Program-made: the position numbers and the translations under genes | Assembly (NCBI GenBank): GCA_015660885.1 | Contig: JACTUB010000014.1 | Span: forward strand, 1-64,000 | Direction: 5' to 3' | DNA: 64,000 nt | Origin: Methanoregulaceae archaeon | Lineage (GTDB): Archaea; Halobacteriota; Methanomicrobia; Methanomicrobiales; Methanospirillaceae | Shown: positions 7,630 through 17,374 of the stretch, piece after piece | How the letters are laid out: each line of letters starts with the position of its first letter | How positions within the stretch are numbered: position 1 is the first letter of the stretch | Notes under the pieces: generated by a model | Told to the model about the DNA's origin: nothing | What the model saw: only the letters and a program-made list of their open reading frames with translations | Database searches by the model: none

Positions 7630-8946
7630 ATGTTTCTTATGGATTCGCTGATCCGCAGGTGTGCTTCCGGTGTTCCGCCGGAACTCGAAGCAGTGGCACG
7701 AGCGGAAGGAATGGATCCGGCGCGCTTTGCCCGAGGTATTGAAGCCGGAAGAATTGTGGTTCCGGCAAACCTGAAGCGGGTACACCGGAAGTGCGCAATT
7801 GGTGAAGGGTGTCAGGTCAAAATAAATGTGAATATCGGGACATCAGGTACCCGCTGCGATCCTGCGCTCGAAGAGGAAAAGGCAAAAGTTGCACTGAGTA
7901 ATGGTGCCGACGCAATCATGGACCTCTCCACGGGAGGGGATCTTGTCGCGATCCGGAAAAAAATCCTTGCGTTTGATACTACGATAGGAACTGTGCCGGT
8001 CTATGAAGCGGTACGCCGGGCTGGTAATGCACGGGATGTCGATGCCGATCTCCTGTTCCGGGTGATCCGGGAACACTGTGCACAGGGAGTGGACTTCCTT
8101 ACCCTGCATTGCGGGGTGAACCGGCAGGCACTCGCGGCGCTCAGGAGCGATCCGCGGATCATGGGCGTGGTGAGCCGGGGCGGTTCATTCCACTGCGCGA
8201 TGATGATGCAGCGTGACGAGGAGAACCCGCTGTATGCCGAATACGATTACCTGCTAGAGATCCTTGCGGAGTACGACGTGACGATCAGCCTCGGGGACGG
8301 GATGCGCCCCGGCTGCCTGCAGGATGCAGAGAAACTCGCAAAGTCGGTGGAGTATATCACTCTCGGCACCTTGGCGAAGCAGGCGCTGGCAAAGGGGGTC
8401 CAGCGGATGATCGAGGGGCCGGGACATATGCCGCTCGACCAGGTGGGCTATAATGTACGGATGATCAAGGAGATCACCGACCATGCCCCGCTCTACCTGC
8501 TCGGGCCGCTCGTTACCGATATCGCGCCTGGCTACGACCATATAGTCGCGGCCATCGGGGGAGCAACCGCCTGCATGGCCGGCGCCGACTTCCTCTGCAT
8601 GGTCTCGCCGAGCGAGCATCTCGCCCTGCCGGATGTTGCGGACATTATCGAGGGGACGCGGGTGGCAAAGATCGCTGCCCATATCGGGGACACGGTCAGG
8701 AAGCACGAGGGCTGGCGGATGGAACGCGAGGTGCAGATGGCCGAAGCCCGGCATGAGCTCGACTGGGATGCCCAGTTCAGACTCGCCCTCTTTGGCGACC
8801 ATGCAAGGAAGATCCACTGCCGTGACGGGGACATGGAGACCTGCTCGATGTGCGGGGATCTGTGTGCAATCAAGGTGGTAAACGAGCTGTTCGGGACTGC
8901 CAAGAAGGGTGAAGGGAAGAAGAAGGGGAAGAAACAGGCGACCTGA
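7630..8946 (+). CDS. thiC: Phosphomethylpyrimidine synthase ThiC
   Basis: This 438-residue radical SAM enzyme converts aminoimidazole ribotide to the hydroxymethylpyrimidine phosphate of thiamine. Family blocks are plain: KINVNIGTSG, ADAIMDLSTGGD, DFLTLHCGV, GSFHCAMMMQ, EGPGHMPLDQ, LGPLVTDIAPGYDHI. The C-terminal cysteine motif reads CSMCGDLC, that is CX2CX3C, one residue shorter than the CX2CX4C of the well-studied bacterial ThiC. A very basic Lys/Gly tail follows. Start taken at ATG 7630 (MFLMDSLIRR), with AAGGA about ten bases upstream. An in-frame ATG at 7603 would overlap the start of the divergent MBL gene. No riboswitch-like leader is possible in so short a gap. Confidence 0.93.
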   Translation: MFLMDSLIRRCASGVPPELEAVARAEGMDPARFARGIEAGRIVVPANLKRVHRKCAIGEGCQVKINVNIGTSGTRCDPALEEEKAKVALSNGADAIMDLSTGGDLVAIRKKILAFDTTIGTVPVYEAVRRAGNARDVDADLLFRVIREHCAQGVDFLTLHCGVNRQALAALRSDPRIMGVVSRGGSFHCAMMMQRDEENPLYAEYDYLLEILAEYDVTISLGDGMRPGCLQDAEKLAKSVEYITLGTLAKQALAKGVQRMIEGPGHMPLDQVGYNVRMIKEITDHAPLYLLGPLVTDIAPGYDHIVAAIGGATACMAGADFLCMVSPSEHLALPDVADIIEGTRVAKIAAHIGDTVRKHEGWRMEREVQMAEARHELDWDAQFRLALFGDHARKIHCRDGDMETCSMCGDLCAIKVVNELFGTAKKGEGKKKGKKQAT

Positions 8947-9137
8947 AGGCCCCACCCGGCTCCTGATTCCTCATCTAAAATCCGGGGGACTTCATTAACA
9001 GAAGGAAATTACCGCATATACTCATTAAATTAAAATTATCAAAAGTTCGGCCGGGACGTTCTCCTTGTCCCATTTAATCTCCTTCCTGGATTCTCATAAT
9101 AAAGATATATGAGTTGAGAAAATAATTTGCACTTATC

Positions 9138-9479
9138 ATGATTTGTCCCATGTGTGATACTAAAAACCCAAACGATGTCTATTTTTGCAAGGAATGTGGG
9201 TATAAATTTAAAAATGATAATGAGATATTACGAGACCTTTTCAGTGAATATCTAAAACGATTTGATAAAGCAAATCACCGAATGGTAGTGTATACGAAAG
9301 TACTTGCTGTCTTTACCATTTTTATAGCAATACTTGCAATTCCCCAATATTACGATAAAGTCCTGCCAACATTATCCCCGGTCTCCCGGATTATTATGAC
9401 CGTCATCGTATTTGCTGTTTATTTTGGTATGAGCCTGATTACGATTATGGTTCTATTCGGCGAACTACCATCCGAATAA
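9138..9479 (+). CDS. Zinc-ribbon protein with two membrane segments
   Basis: This 113-residue hypothetical begins with a zinc ribbon, CPMCDTKNPNDVYFCKECG (two CX2C knuckles). A short charged helix follows, then two hydrophobic helices (about 55-75 and 85-107) likely to cross the membrane, with the ribbon in the cytoplasm. A TATA-like AGATATATG about 30 bases upstream suggests a very short leader. No partner genes are nearby. No function is assigned; this architecture is common among archaeal proteins of unknown role. Confidence 0.7.
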   Translation: MICPMCDTKNPNDVYFCKECGYKFKNDNEILRDLFSEYLKRFDKANHRMVVYTKVLAVFTIFIAILAIPQYYDKVLPTLSPVSRIIMTVIVFAVYFGMSLITIMVLFGELPSE

Positions 9480-9721
9480 TATTTATGATACGTTAAACTA
9501 TTTTTGAGTCGGATTTTATTTTCCGAATTGACTGGAAAGAAAAATAATTTTTTAAAAGAAAGACTCCGTTAACTGAGAATTTTGTATGAATCACGCATGC
9601 GGTCACTTTGCGGTCAATTCTTTTTAGGTAAAAAGACTCCAAAATTAGTAGTAGTGGAAAATCGCAGCCCGCACCGCGCCCGGAACAATCTATTTATTGC
9701 TTGAAACAGTATACTCTTTTC

Positions 9722-9867
9722 ATGGCAGAACAAAAAAACCGCACCTGTCCCAACGGGCATGGAGTCATGCTGCGCTGCTTTGTGAAACTACGATTAACAA
9801 GAAGCAGGTCTGGAAAAAAATACCTTGGCAACACTGCAGCACCTGTGGTGTCACGGTGCCTGACTAG
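9722..9867 (+). pseudogene. Broken small zinc-ribbon gene
   Basis: Starting at ATG 9722 the frame encodes MAEQKNRTCPNGHGVMLRC. Shifting by one base near 9776-9778 continues as LCETTINKKQVWKKIPWQHC then STCGVTVPD to a TAG at 9865. Together these would form a treble-clef-like zinc ribbon (CPNGH and CSTCG knuckles), which is why a one-base deletion in a real gene is inferred. The same frame stays open beyond the TAG to 9954, so the gene may once have been longer. The unshifted frame gives an Arg-rich, low-quality translation. Family not recognised. Confidence 0.45.
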
Positions 9868-9894
9868 GACTACTGGGTTTTCTCTGACGGGGTC

Positions 9895-10614
9895 TTATTC
9901 CCGGTTCGTATATTCGACCCACGAGCCAAATATTTTAAAATATTTTTCGTGTAAGGCATCATGGCATCTTTGAAGTGTTTCAGTATCTTCTATCCAATTA
10001 TGACTTTTAAAAAATGTCGAAAAATTGTCGATTGCCATCTGGACTAACAATAATTGAATAATTATCGACGTGTAAGCAGTGTCAAAATTAAAAATGGAAC
10101 CCAGATGTGCACCTGCCGCATATTTTTGGGAATTATCATCTCTTTTTTCATACGTAAGGACATCTAAAATTGAGGCGAGATTTGGGTGTACGTGGCCAGA
10201 TAAGTCGTTGTAAAGTTCTTTCGTTCCTTTTGGAAGATTCAGATCGCCGGTAATTTCAGAACGTTCAATTTTTCCCTTTATCCATGTCTTCGCAGAATCG
10301 GGATTTTTATCGAGATATTTACAGAGATAAAGCGATTCTTGAACGTTTCTCTGAATTATTGCTGCTTCGTGGTAATAACCTGATTTAATAAGGTTGCTGG
10401 CACAAAATAACGACGTGAAAATTCTAAGATTTAATAGTAGAATAGAACCTTCCTGCAGAGTGTCTTTTCTCTCCGTTTTGGCCGATTGAATCAGATCCAA
10501 GAAAAACGTTAAGGATTTATCGAAAAAGGTGAGCTGCTCATTAAAATTTGAAGACGTTAGTTTATTGCACTCTGATTCTCCTGATAAAAAAATCTCATGG
10601 AAATTTCCTGTCAT
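9895..10614 (-). CDS. Helical hypothetical protein (DUF5677-like)
   Basis: This protein of about 239 residues is predicted almost wholly alpha-helical. Stretches such as GYYHEAAIIQRNVQESLYLC (about 80-100) and LYNDLSGHVHPNLASILDVL (about 135-155) recall DUF5677/HEPN-like proteins, in which a conserved His-Pro pair follows a long helix pair. This resemblance is judged by eye only. Start at ATG 10614 (a GTG at 10620 is also in frame), seven bases after the stop of the upstream lipoprotein gene, so both are probably one transcript. Codon use looks more AT-rich than the core genes. It lies in the accessory zone and may be acquired. Confidence 0.6.
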   Translation of the reverse strand: MTGNFHEIFLSGESECNKLTSSNFNEQLTFFDKSLTFFLDLIQSAKTERKDTLQEGSILLLNLRIFTSLFCASNLIKSGYYHEAAIIQRNVQESLYLCKYLDKNPDSAKTWIKGKIERSEITGDLNLPKGTKELYNDLSGHVHPNLASILDVLTYEKRDDNSQKYAAGAHLGSIFNFDTAYTSIIIQLLLVQMAIDNFSTFFKSHNWIEDTETLQRCHDALHEKYFKIFGSWVEYTNRE

Positions 10615-10620
10615 AGGCAC

Positions 10621-11004
10621 CTAATAAACATGATCGATAAAGCAACGGAAGGTATTAATTTTGTATGCGTAATCCCCAGAATTGAACACAACCGCTTCGA
10701 ACGTCGATTTTCCAAGCGGATCGAGTTTCACAATATCATATCCATCGCCGAGTTTCACATCGTTTTTATCGTAGACTGCCATGGTAACCCACGCGGTCAT
10801 AGGTTTATTCACATGGGATTCTAGAACGCCGGAACACACTGCGTCGCCGAAGGATTTGTAAGAAGTAGTCCGATTAACCATTTCAACTGCAGGAATACTT
10901 GACGTTGCCACTATCGTACCTGAAGAGCTTGAGCTGCTTTCGACGCATGCACTGACAGCGACCATACCAAGAATGAGAATTGCGAGAATTATCACTTTTT
11001 TCAT
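10621..11004 (-). CDS. Small exported lipoprotein
   Basis: This 127-residue protein has a signal peptide (MKKVIILAILILGMVAV) ending in a lipobox-like SAC, so Cys20 is the likely lipidated residue. A Ser-rich linker and a beta-rich domain follow (about 45-127; KPMTAWVTMAVYDKNDVKLG, FEAVVFNSGDYAYKINTFR) that resembles FxLYD-type domains of archaeal and bacterial surface proteins. A TATA-like AATTTATTTTC about 25 bases upstream of the ATG suggests a leaderless transcript. It precedes the helical hypothetical gene directly. It is probably anchored to the outer face of the membrane; no function is known. Confidence 0.72.
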   Translation of the reverse strand: MKKVIILAILILGMVAVSACVESSSSSSGTIVATSSIPAVEMVNRTTSYKSFGDAVCSGVLESHVNKPMTAWVTMAVYDKNDVKLGDGYDIVKLDPLGKSTFEAVVFNSGDYAYKINTFRCFIDHVY

Positions 11005-11036
11005 GGGAGGTAATATTCAATTGAGAAAATAAATTC

Positions 11037-11405
11037 GTCTGTTTGATCTCGCGGTTTTGTTGCAATAATCGCAACAAAATATCTGAATTTTTAAGCTGAG
11101 ATCTTCAAAACCCAGTTTCTACAATTGTGTCAGTGCTAACTGTTCAAACACCAAAAACTGACCTTCACAATGCCTTTTGATTGGCAGATCTCTGGTGCCT
11201 GCGTGTGTCTGGATGTAGTAACTAGCAGAATTGCAATATGAACTCCGCGTAGTAGTAGTAAAATCGTTTAAATCAAAAATAGAGGCAAAATCGGGTCGGG
11301 ATTAATAGTAATAGTAGTATTCATTAAATGTTATTTCTGCAGGAACTGAGTGATTAAGGTGCCAAGAAACTTGGGCATTTTTTTATCGGTTAATAATTTT
11401 GTATT
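11037..11405. other. Gene-free AT-rich stretch
   Basis: No coding sequence is supported on either strand here. Short TAGTAGTAGTA runs occur near 11250 and 11310, similar to one near 9645. No tRNA, hairpin array or other structure was recognised. Confidence 0.5.
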
Positions 11406-11690
11406 ATGAAAAAACAGCCACAATACGGGCACTTTATTTTTCTCGGATATTTCACCGTAGTGCACGCCCCTGTTGTCGGAAGAAATTTGTTATTTTGCTA
11501 AGCATATAGGCAGGGATGATCCTTTGTTCAAATATGCGATCCGCGCCCCCGGGTTTGTCATCGACGTCGCCGAATAGGAATATTCCGACCCGACCAAATA
11601 GGCCTGCGCCGTGCCGAGACCGGCCTTGCTTTTGAGCTTCAGTTTTCTCGCCGATATTCTGATCATTACACTCTTCCGGGAAATCCGGAC
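11406..11690 (+). pseudogene. Degenerate gene with a frameshift and two in-frame TAG codons
   Basis: From ATG 11406 the frame encodes MKKQPQYGHFIFLGYFTVV. One base later the next frame continues as TPLLSEEICYFAKHIGRDDP and LFKYAIRAPGFVIDVAE, then TAG (11575), EYSDPTK, TAG (11599), ACAVPRPALLLSFSFLADIL and IITLFREIR before dissolving into C-runs. The composition of each piece is protein-like, and a TTTTTTATCGGTTAATAATTT promoter-like stretch precedes the ATG. The family is unknown. Alternative reading frames on the minus strand are open but Gly/Arg-rich and look like shadows. Confidence 0.35.
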
Positions 11691-12135
11691 CCCCCCCATC
11701 CCCCCCCACTCATCAGCCTCAGGAGGGGGTACCCCCCCTCGCTTTCGCCCACGTTTCCCCACTTCCCATGGATCTCACGTCTGAAAACGTCATTTCTCCC
11801 AAACTGTCAGACAGGGGGGTACCCCTCCCTCTTTTGTAAAGGGCACCCCCCATCCCCCTTCCGGAGTTTTTTGAGCGACCCCCCTCCTGCCCCTCCGACC
11901 CAAGGGGGGGGAGGTACCCCCCTCTCAATTCTGGCAATGGAATGAGGTGTGCTTCGCATGGACTCTCCATCGATGAAAGCGGTTTTTCGTGGATCGGGAA
12001 AACAGGAGGAGGGGGGATACCCCCTCCCTCTTCAGTTGGTGGGGTAGCTACCACCCCCCTCACTTTTTGGACCCCCCTACCCCCCTTCCGGGAAAAAAAT
12101 GGAGTGGGGGGGAGGGGTACCCCCTCCCGTACTTA
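11690..12135. repeat. Cluster of GC-rich palindromic repeats centred on GGTACC
   Basis: At least four near-palindromes of the form GAGGGGGTACCCCCTC are centred on GGTACC at about 11728, 11818, 11913 and 12117. A variant, GGGGGGATACCCCC, lies at about 12015, and GGTGGGGTAGCTACCACCCC at 12039-12058 is a further perfect-type inverted repeat. Spacing is close to 90-105 bases. Between them, ACCCCCCATCCCCC-like C-runs followed by TTCCGG recur (about 11690, 11845, 12070). The region has no credible coding sequence: the open frames it contains merely spell Gly/Pro/Arg-rich products of the repeats. Strong hairpins and G-quadruplexes are possible. Function unknown. Confidence 0.7.
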
Positions 12136-12272
12136 ATCGTGAATAAGGTACTATTTCTCGGAGCCTACACGAGCCCCGATTCTTAATAAATTGCCGGCCG
12201 AGTGCCCAACGAAATATCCTGAAATAGGTATTTGCAACAGTCATAAGGAAAAATGTAAATTGGGATACCGAA

Positions 12273-12716
12273 TTATGAATCCTGTTTACCTCGGATCTTC
12301 CTTAAAACAGCTTCTGCGATCTCATGTTCAGTAATTTCTATCTCTTCTGTGACCGGAAGGGACCAGCCGATGATATGATCGATCACCGCTGTTCCTTCTA
12401 TCTTCAGTTGAATATTCCCTTTTTTGATCAAACTCACAATCCCCTCGAAAAGCGCGAGATCGTGGGAAGTAAGCGGGACAGTAATCTCAATACTGTCACT
12501 TGCCGGGATATCCATTTTGACTGTCTCACCGCTGGCGATCTCTTTTTCTTGGCTACCGCTCCGAAAAAAAACAGTAAACGGAAACTCCCTCACGGTTGCC
12601 CCGAAGGGATTGGGATTCTCTATCCTGAGAATGACATCGAAATCAAGGGATGAAAGGTGAATGGCCCGAATTTTCACTCCTTTAATGGTAACGACAGGCT
12701 CATTCAGGGCTTGCAC
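12273..12716 (-). CDS. LEA14-like (WHy domain) protein
   Basis: This 147-residue beta-sandwich protein is of the LEA type 2/WHy family, usually linked to desiccation or stress tolerance in plants and found widely in archaea without known function. Typical features are VTIKGVKIRAIHLSSLDFDV, the RIENPNPFGATVREFPFTVF core (NPNP motif at about 54-57) and the IPLTSHD-like second half. The start is GTG at 12716: a TATA box sits about 27 bases upstream, so the transcript is probably leaderless. No signal peptide is present, implying a cytoplasmic protein. It is isolated between the repeat cluster and the QueG-like gene. Confidence 0.8.
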   Translation of the reverse strand: MQALNEPVVTIKGVKIRAIHLSSLDFDVILRIENPNPFGATVREFPFTVFFRSGSQEKEIASGETVKMDIPASDSIEITVPLTSHDLALFEGIVSLIKKGNIQLKIEGTAVIDHIIGWSLPVTEEIEITEHEIAEAVLRKIRGKQDS

Positions 12717-12740
12717 GTTAGACCGTTTTACTCATATGCC

Positions 12741-12750
12741 CTATAAGTAT
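12741..12750 (-). promoter_or_regulatory. TATA box of the LEA14-like gene
   Basis: The minus strand reads ATACTTATAG here, about 27 bases before the GTG start at 12716. This is the archaeal spacing for a leaderless transcript and helps fix that start. Confidence 0.45.
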
Positions 12751-12935
12751 TTTGGTACCAGATTAATTCCTCTCCCGGAGTTCCTGTTCCACCTTGCATC
12801 GTGCGGGCATGAAGCAGAGATGTGCCCGAAGTGCAAGGAATATCGCCGATACATGTCATTTGGCATGCATGAAATTTGCAGTCCTCTGACATGACCGCTA
12901 TTCTGAAATGTCCGCACATCCTTCTGATATATTTG

Positions 12936-13664
12936 ATGTCAATGGATCTGGATGCACACCTCAGGACACTTGCCCTCTCCCTCGGCGCCGACTATTTCGG
13001 TATCGCTGATCTCTCATCTGCCCATGACGTTATTCTGGCGCAGGGAGGGGAACGGGTTGCCCGGTACCCGAGAGCGGTCGCCATCGGCATGGTTTTACAG
13101 GACAGTCTTGTCGACCTCCTGCCGGATAAGGATCCTGAAGGAGCGATCCTGTACAGGCATAACAGCTACGATGTCGTCAACCAGATGCTCGACCAGATCG
13201 GAATCCGGGTGGCAAACGAGCTCCAGCAAGCCGGCCATAGTGCCTTCCCCGTTCCTGCATCCAAACGGACTGACGACAAGAACATCTGCGGAATCTTCTC
13301 CCAGAAACTCGCGGCACATCTCGCCGGTCTTGGCTGGATCGGGAAGAGCTGCCTGCTCATCACCCCGGATCACGGCCCCCGCGTCCGCTGGGTCAGCATC
13401 CTGACCGATGCCCCGCTCCGCCCGACCGGATCACCAGGGGAACAGCAGTGCGGTGCGTGCACTATGTGCGTGGATATCTGCCCGCAGAACGCCTTTACCG
13501 GAAGACCGTTTCACCACGACGAACCGCGGGAGGCACGGTTCGATGCTGCAGCCTGCGACCGGTACTTCAGGGAGATAGAGAAGTCCAAGGGTGTTGCTGT
13601 CTGCGGCCTGTGCCTGTATATCTGCCCGCACGGGAAGAAATCCGGATCTGGGATCCGTCAATAA
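12936..13664 (+). CDS. QueG-like 4Fe-4S double-cluster protein
   Basis: This protein of about 242 residues resembles the epoxyqueuosine reductase (QueG) family but is shorter than the roughly 350 residues of bacterial QueG. A corrinoid-protein-like N-terminal domain (ADYFGIADLS, YPRAVAIGM) is followed by GLGWIGKSCLLITPDHGPRV, strongly QueG-like. Two ferredoxin-type clusters close it: CGACTMCVDICPQNAF and, with Cys spacing compressed, CGLCLYICPHG. Archaea make archaeosine rather than queuosine, so the true substrate may differ. Start uncertain: ATG 12936 or 12942; a longer version from 12876 has a poor N-terminus. The C-terminal HEAT-like region of QueG is absent. Confidence 0.8.
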   Translation: MSMDLDAHLRTLALSLGADYFGIADLSSAHDVILAQGGERVARYPRAVAIGMVLQDSLVDLLPDKDPEGAILYRHNSYDVVNQMLDQIGIRVANELQQAGHSAFPVPASKRTDDKNICGIFSQKLAAHLAGLGWIGKSCLLITPDHGPRVRWVSILTDAPLRPTGSPGEQQCGACTMCVDICPQNAFTGRPFHHDEPREARFDAAACDRYFREIEKSKGVAVCGLCLYICPHGKKSGSGIRQ

Positions 13665-13715
13665 ACACAAATACGGTTTTTTCTGATTAACCGGATAGTA
13701 AAAAGGATTGCGAAT

Positions 13716-14108
13716 TCAGGTTTTCGTTAGTTTCAGGATCCGGATAGCCAGCCACGCCGCGTTCTCCCCGTTATCGACACCAACACAGGCAACCGGCACC
13801 CCTTTTGGCATCTGGGCAATAGCGAGGAGTGCGTCAAGCCCGTTGAGTGTTCCGCTCACCGGAACTCCGATAACCGGTTTATCCGTTTTTGATGCGATGA
13901 CGCCGGGAAGTGCCGCGGAGAGTCCGGCGATTGCGATGAACACCTTTACTTTGCTCTTTTTGATATATGCATCCAGCTTATCCGGGTCCCGGTGAGCGGA
14001 GATAATCTGTTCATCATAGGATACCTTATTCTCCTCCAGGACTTTTCTCACCTTTTCTGTAATGGCTGCATCAGATGCGGATCCGGAAATTACTGCGACG
14101 TCTGCCAT
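13716..14108 (-). CDS. purE: PurE, AIR carboxylase / N5-CAIR mutase
   Basis: This 130-residue enzyme of purine synthesis acts at the carboxyaminoimidazole ribonucleotide step. The signature blocks are intact: ISGSASD (substrate phosphate site), [10 protein letters not shown] (catalytic His), [19 protein letters not shown] and [20 protein letters not shown]. Whether it is class I (mutase) or class II (carboxylase) cannot be settled by eye. No purK is nearby, and a class II enzyme would need none. Start at ATG 14108; a TTG three codons earlier is unlikely. It is divergent from the aminotransferase gene, with about 55 bases between. Confidence 0.92.
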   Translation of the reverse strand: MADVAVISGSASDAAITEKVRKVLEENKVSYDEQIISAHRDPDKLDAYIKKSKVKVFIAIAGLSAALPGVIASKTDKPVIGVPVSGTLNGLDALLAIAQMPKGVPVACVGVDNGENAAWLAIRILKLTKT

Positions 14109-14163
14109 ATCTGCCAACCAAAATTATATCCTGTCTCTATAAATATAGTATGGGCAGATCCAC

Positions 14164-15752
<1,589 letters not shown>

Positions 15753-15810
15753 GGTGAAAACCCCGGAGAGTACAAATTTATCAGGATCCATTCACAAGAG
15801 ATGATTAACT

Positions 15811-16230
15811 ATGTGCGATACAAAGCCGATAAAACTGGGTTTTGTCGTTGCGGAGTTCAACCGTGACATTACCTATATGATGGAGATCGAAGGAAGAGAA
15901 CACGCGGCATTTCTCGGAGCTGAAGTGACCGAATGCCTGTATGTTCCGGGTGCTTATGATATGCCGCTGGCAATCAAGAAGATGCTGCAGGCCGGAAACG
16001 TCGATGCAGTCGTTACTATCGGTTGCGTTATTGAGGGTGCTACTCAGCATGATGATATTGTCGTGCAGCATGCTGCCCGGAAGATCATCGATCTGTCGCT
16101 TGAATTCGGCAAGCCGGTAACCCTTGGTATTTCCGGGCCTGGCATGACGCGCCTTGAGGCGAACGAACGGATCGATTATGCAAAACGTGCTGTCGAATCA
16201 GCCATTAAACTTGTCCAGCGATTGAAATGA
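15811..16230 (+). CDS. ribH: 6,7-dimethyl-8-ribityllumazine synthase
   Basis: This 139-residue enzyme condenses the pyrimidinedione with dihydroxybutanone phosphate to make the lumazine that RibC uses. Conserved blocks are [13 protein letters not shown] (aromatic stacking site), [15 protein letters not shown] (substrate phosphate contacts), [14 protein letters not shown] with the catalytic His, and [14 protein letters not shown]. It would form a pentamer or a 60-subunit capsid. Its last codons overlap the start of the aspartate aminotransferase gene (ATGA), so the run from the class V aminotransferase to AspC is a probable operon. Confidence 0.95.
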   Translation: MCDTKPIKLGFVVAEFNRDITYMMEIEGREHAAFLGAEVTECLYVPGAYDMPLAIKKMLQAGNVDAVVTIGCVIEGATQHDDIVVQHAARKIIDLSLEFGKPVTLGISGPGMTRLEANERIDYAKRAVESAIKLVQRLK

Positions 16231-17366
16231 GACAGCTTTCGGAGAAGATCGCTGCGGTCGCGCCATCTGCAACCATGGCGATCTCCGATAAGGCAAAGAA
16301 GATGCAGCGCGAGGGTATCGATGTCATCAGCCTCTCTATCGGGGAACCGGACTTCGATACCCCACGGCACATCAAGGATGCCTGCATTGACGCACTTAAC
16401 CGGGGTGAGACTCATTATGCACCGAGCAATGGCATTCCTGAACTGCTCAGTGGCATCAGTGAAAAAATAACAAAAGAGAATCATTTCACCTCCGGTCCCG
16501 AACAGGTAATCGTTACCTGTGGGGCAAAGGACGCCATTTACGAAGGTATGGAAGCGGTTCTGAACCCGGGCGATGAAACTATCATTCTTACTCCGGCATG
16601 GGTTTCCTACGAACCCTGCGTGCAGATAGCCGGCGGTAAAGTGGTGAAACACGCCGTCAACTCAAAAACGTTCCAGCTTGATGACTTGCTTCTCGAACGG
16701 ATAAACCCGAAGACCAAGATGATTGTGGTAAACTCTCCATCAAATCCATCGGGGGCAGTTTTCAATCAGAAATCGATGAAACTGGTTGCGGATATCTGCC
16801 AGGATCACGACATCTTCGCAATGTCGGATGAGATCTACGAGAAGCTGGTGTACGCCAAAGAGCACATCTCGCTGGCGGCGATTGGAGACATGGCGCAACG
16901 CACCATCACCGTCAATGGGTTCTCCAAGTCGTACGCGATGACCGGCTGGCGGCTGGGCTATGCTGTTGCACCAATTGATATTATCCGGCAGATGTCCAAG
17001 GTGCAGCAGCACTCGGTCAGCCAGGCGACCACGTTTGCGATGTGGGGGGCAGTGGCAGCGCTTAAAGGGGATCAGCGCTGTGTTGAAGAGATGCGCACTG
17101 AGTTTGACCGGCGAAGAAAATATGTTATCTCCGAATTGAACCTCATGGGCTACGAGACTGCGCCGGCAGAGGGAGCATTCTATGCATTTGTGAAAGTTTC
17201 CGGAGATGATATGGAGATTGCGACCCGGTGGCTGGAGCAGGGTCAGGTAGCAGTGACGCCGGGCAGTGCATTCTATGCACCGGGATGGATCCGGTTATCG
17301 TATGCAACATCAATGGAAAAACTTAAGGAAGCGATGCAGCGGATCCGATCCCTTGGCAGCAGGTAA
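16227..17366 (+). CDS. aspC: Class I aspartate aminotransferase
   Basis: This 379-residue PLP aminotransferase is of the AspC/AroJ fold type I subgroup. [66 protein letters not shown] and [16 protein letters not shown] (Schiff-base Lys234) are all present, as is the carboxylate-binding Arg near the end (GWIRLSYA). It most likely links oxaloacetate/aspartate to 2-oxoglutarate/glutamate. It is translationally coupled to ribH. The neighbour on the other strand ends nine bases downstream, so transcription probably stops here. Confidence 0.92.
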   Translation: MRQLSEKIAAVAPSATMAISDKAKKMQREGIDVISLSIGEPDFDTPRHIKDACIDALNRGETHYAPSNGIPELLSGISEKITKENHFTSGPEQVIVTCGAKDAIYEGMEAVLNPGDETIILTPAWVSYEPCVQIAGGKVVKHAVNSKTFQLDDLLLERINPKTKMIVVNSPSNPSGAVFNQKSMKLVADICQDHDIFAMSDEIYEKLVYAKEHISLAAIGDMAQRTITVNGFSKSYAMTGWRLGYAVAPIDIIRQMSKVQQHSVSQATTFAMWGAVAALKGDQRCVEEMRTEFDRRRKYVISELNLMGYETAPAEGAFYAFVKVSGDDMEIATRWLEQGQVAVTPGSAFYAPGWIRLSYATSMEKLKEAMQRIRSLGSR

Positions 17367-17374
17367 TTTTTTAT

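Noticed and set aside
8254..8955. A 233-codon open frame antisense to thiC
   Set aside because: The sense strand encodes a full ThiC; the open antisense frame reflects its high GC content.
9865..11601. Pyrrolysine use at TAG codons in the broken frames
   Set aside because: No pyl genes are in the window, and a frameshift also interrupts each frame, so decay is simpler.
11690..12135. Considered as a CRISPR array
   Set aside because: The repeats are short palindromes with unequal flanks and no uniform repeat-spacer pattern; no cas genes are present.
12736..12894. A 52-codon frame with a CGHEAEMCPKC zinc-ribbon-like stretch
   Set aside because: It overlaps the TATA box of the LEA14-like gene and has only one cysteine cluster; the evidence is too weak.
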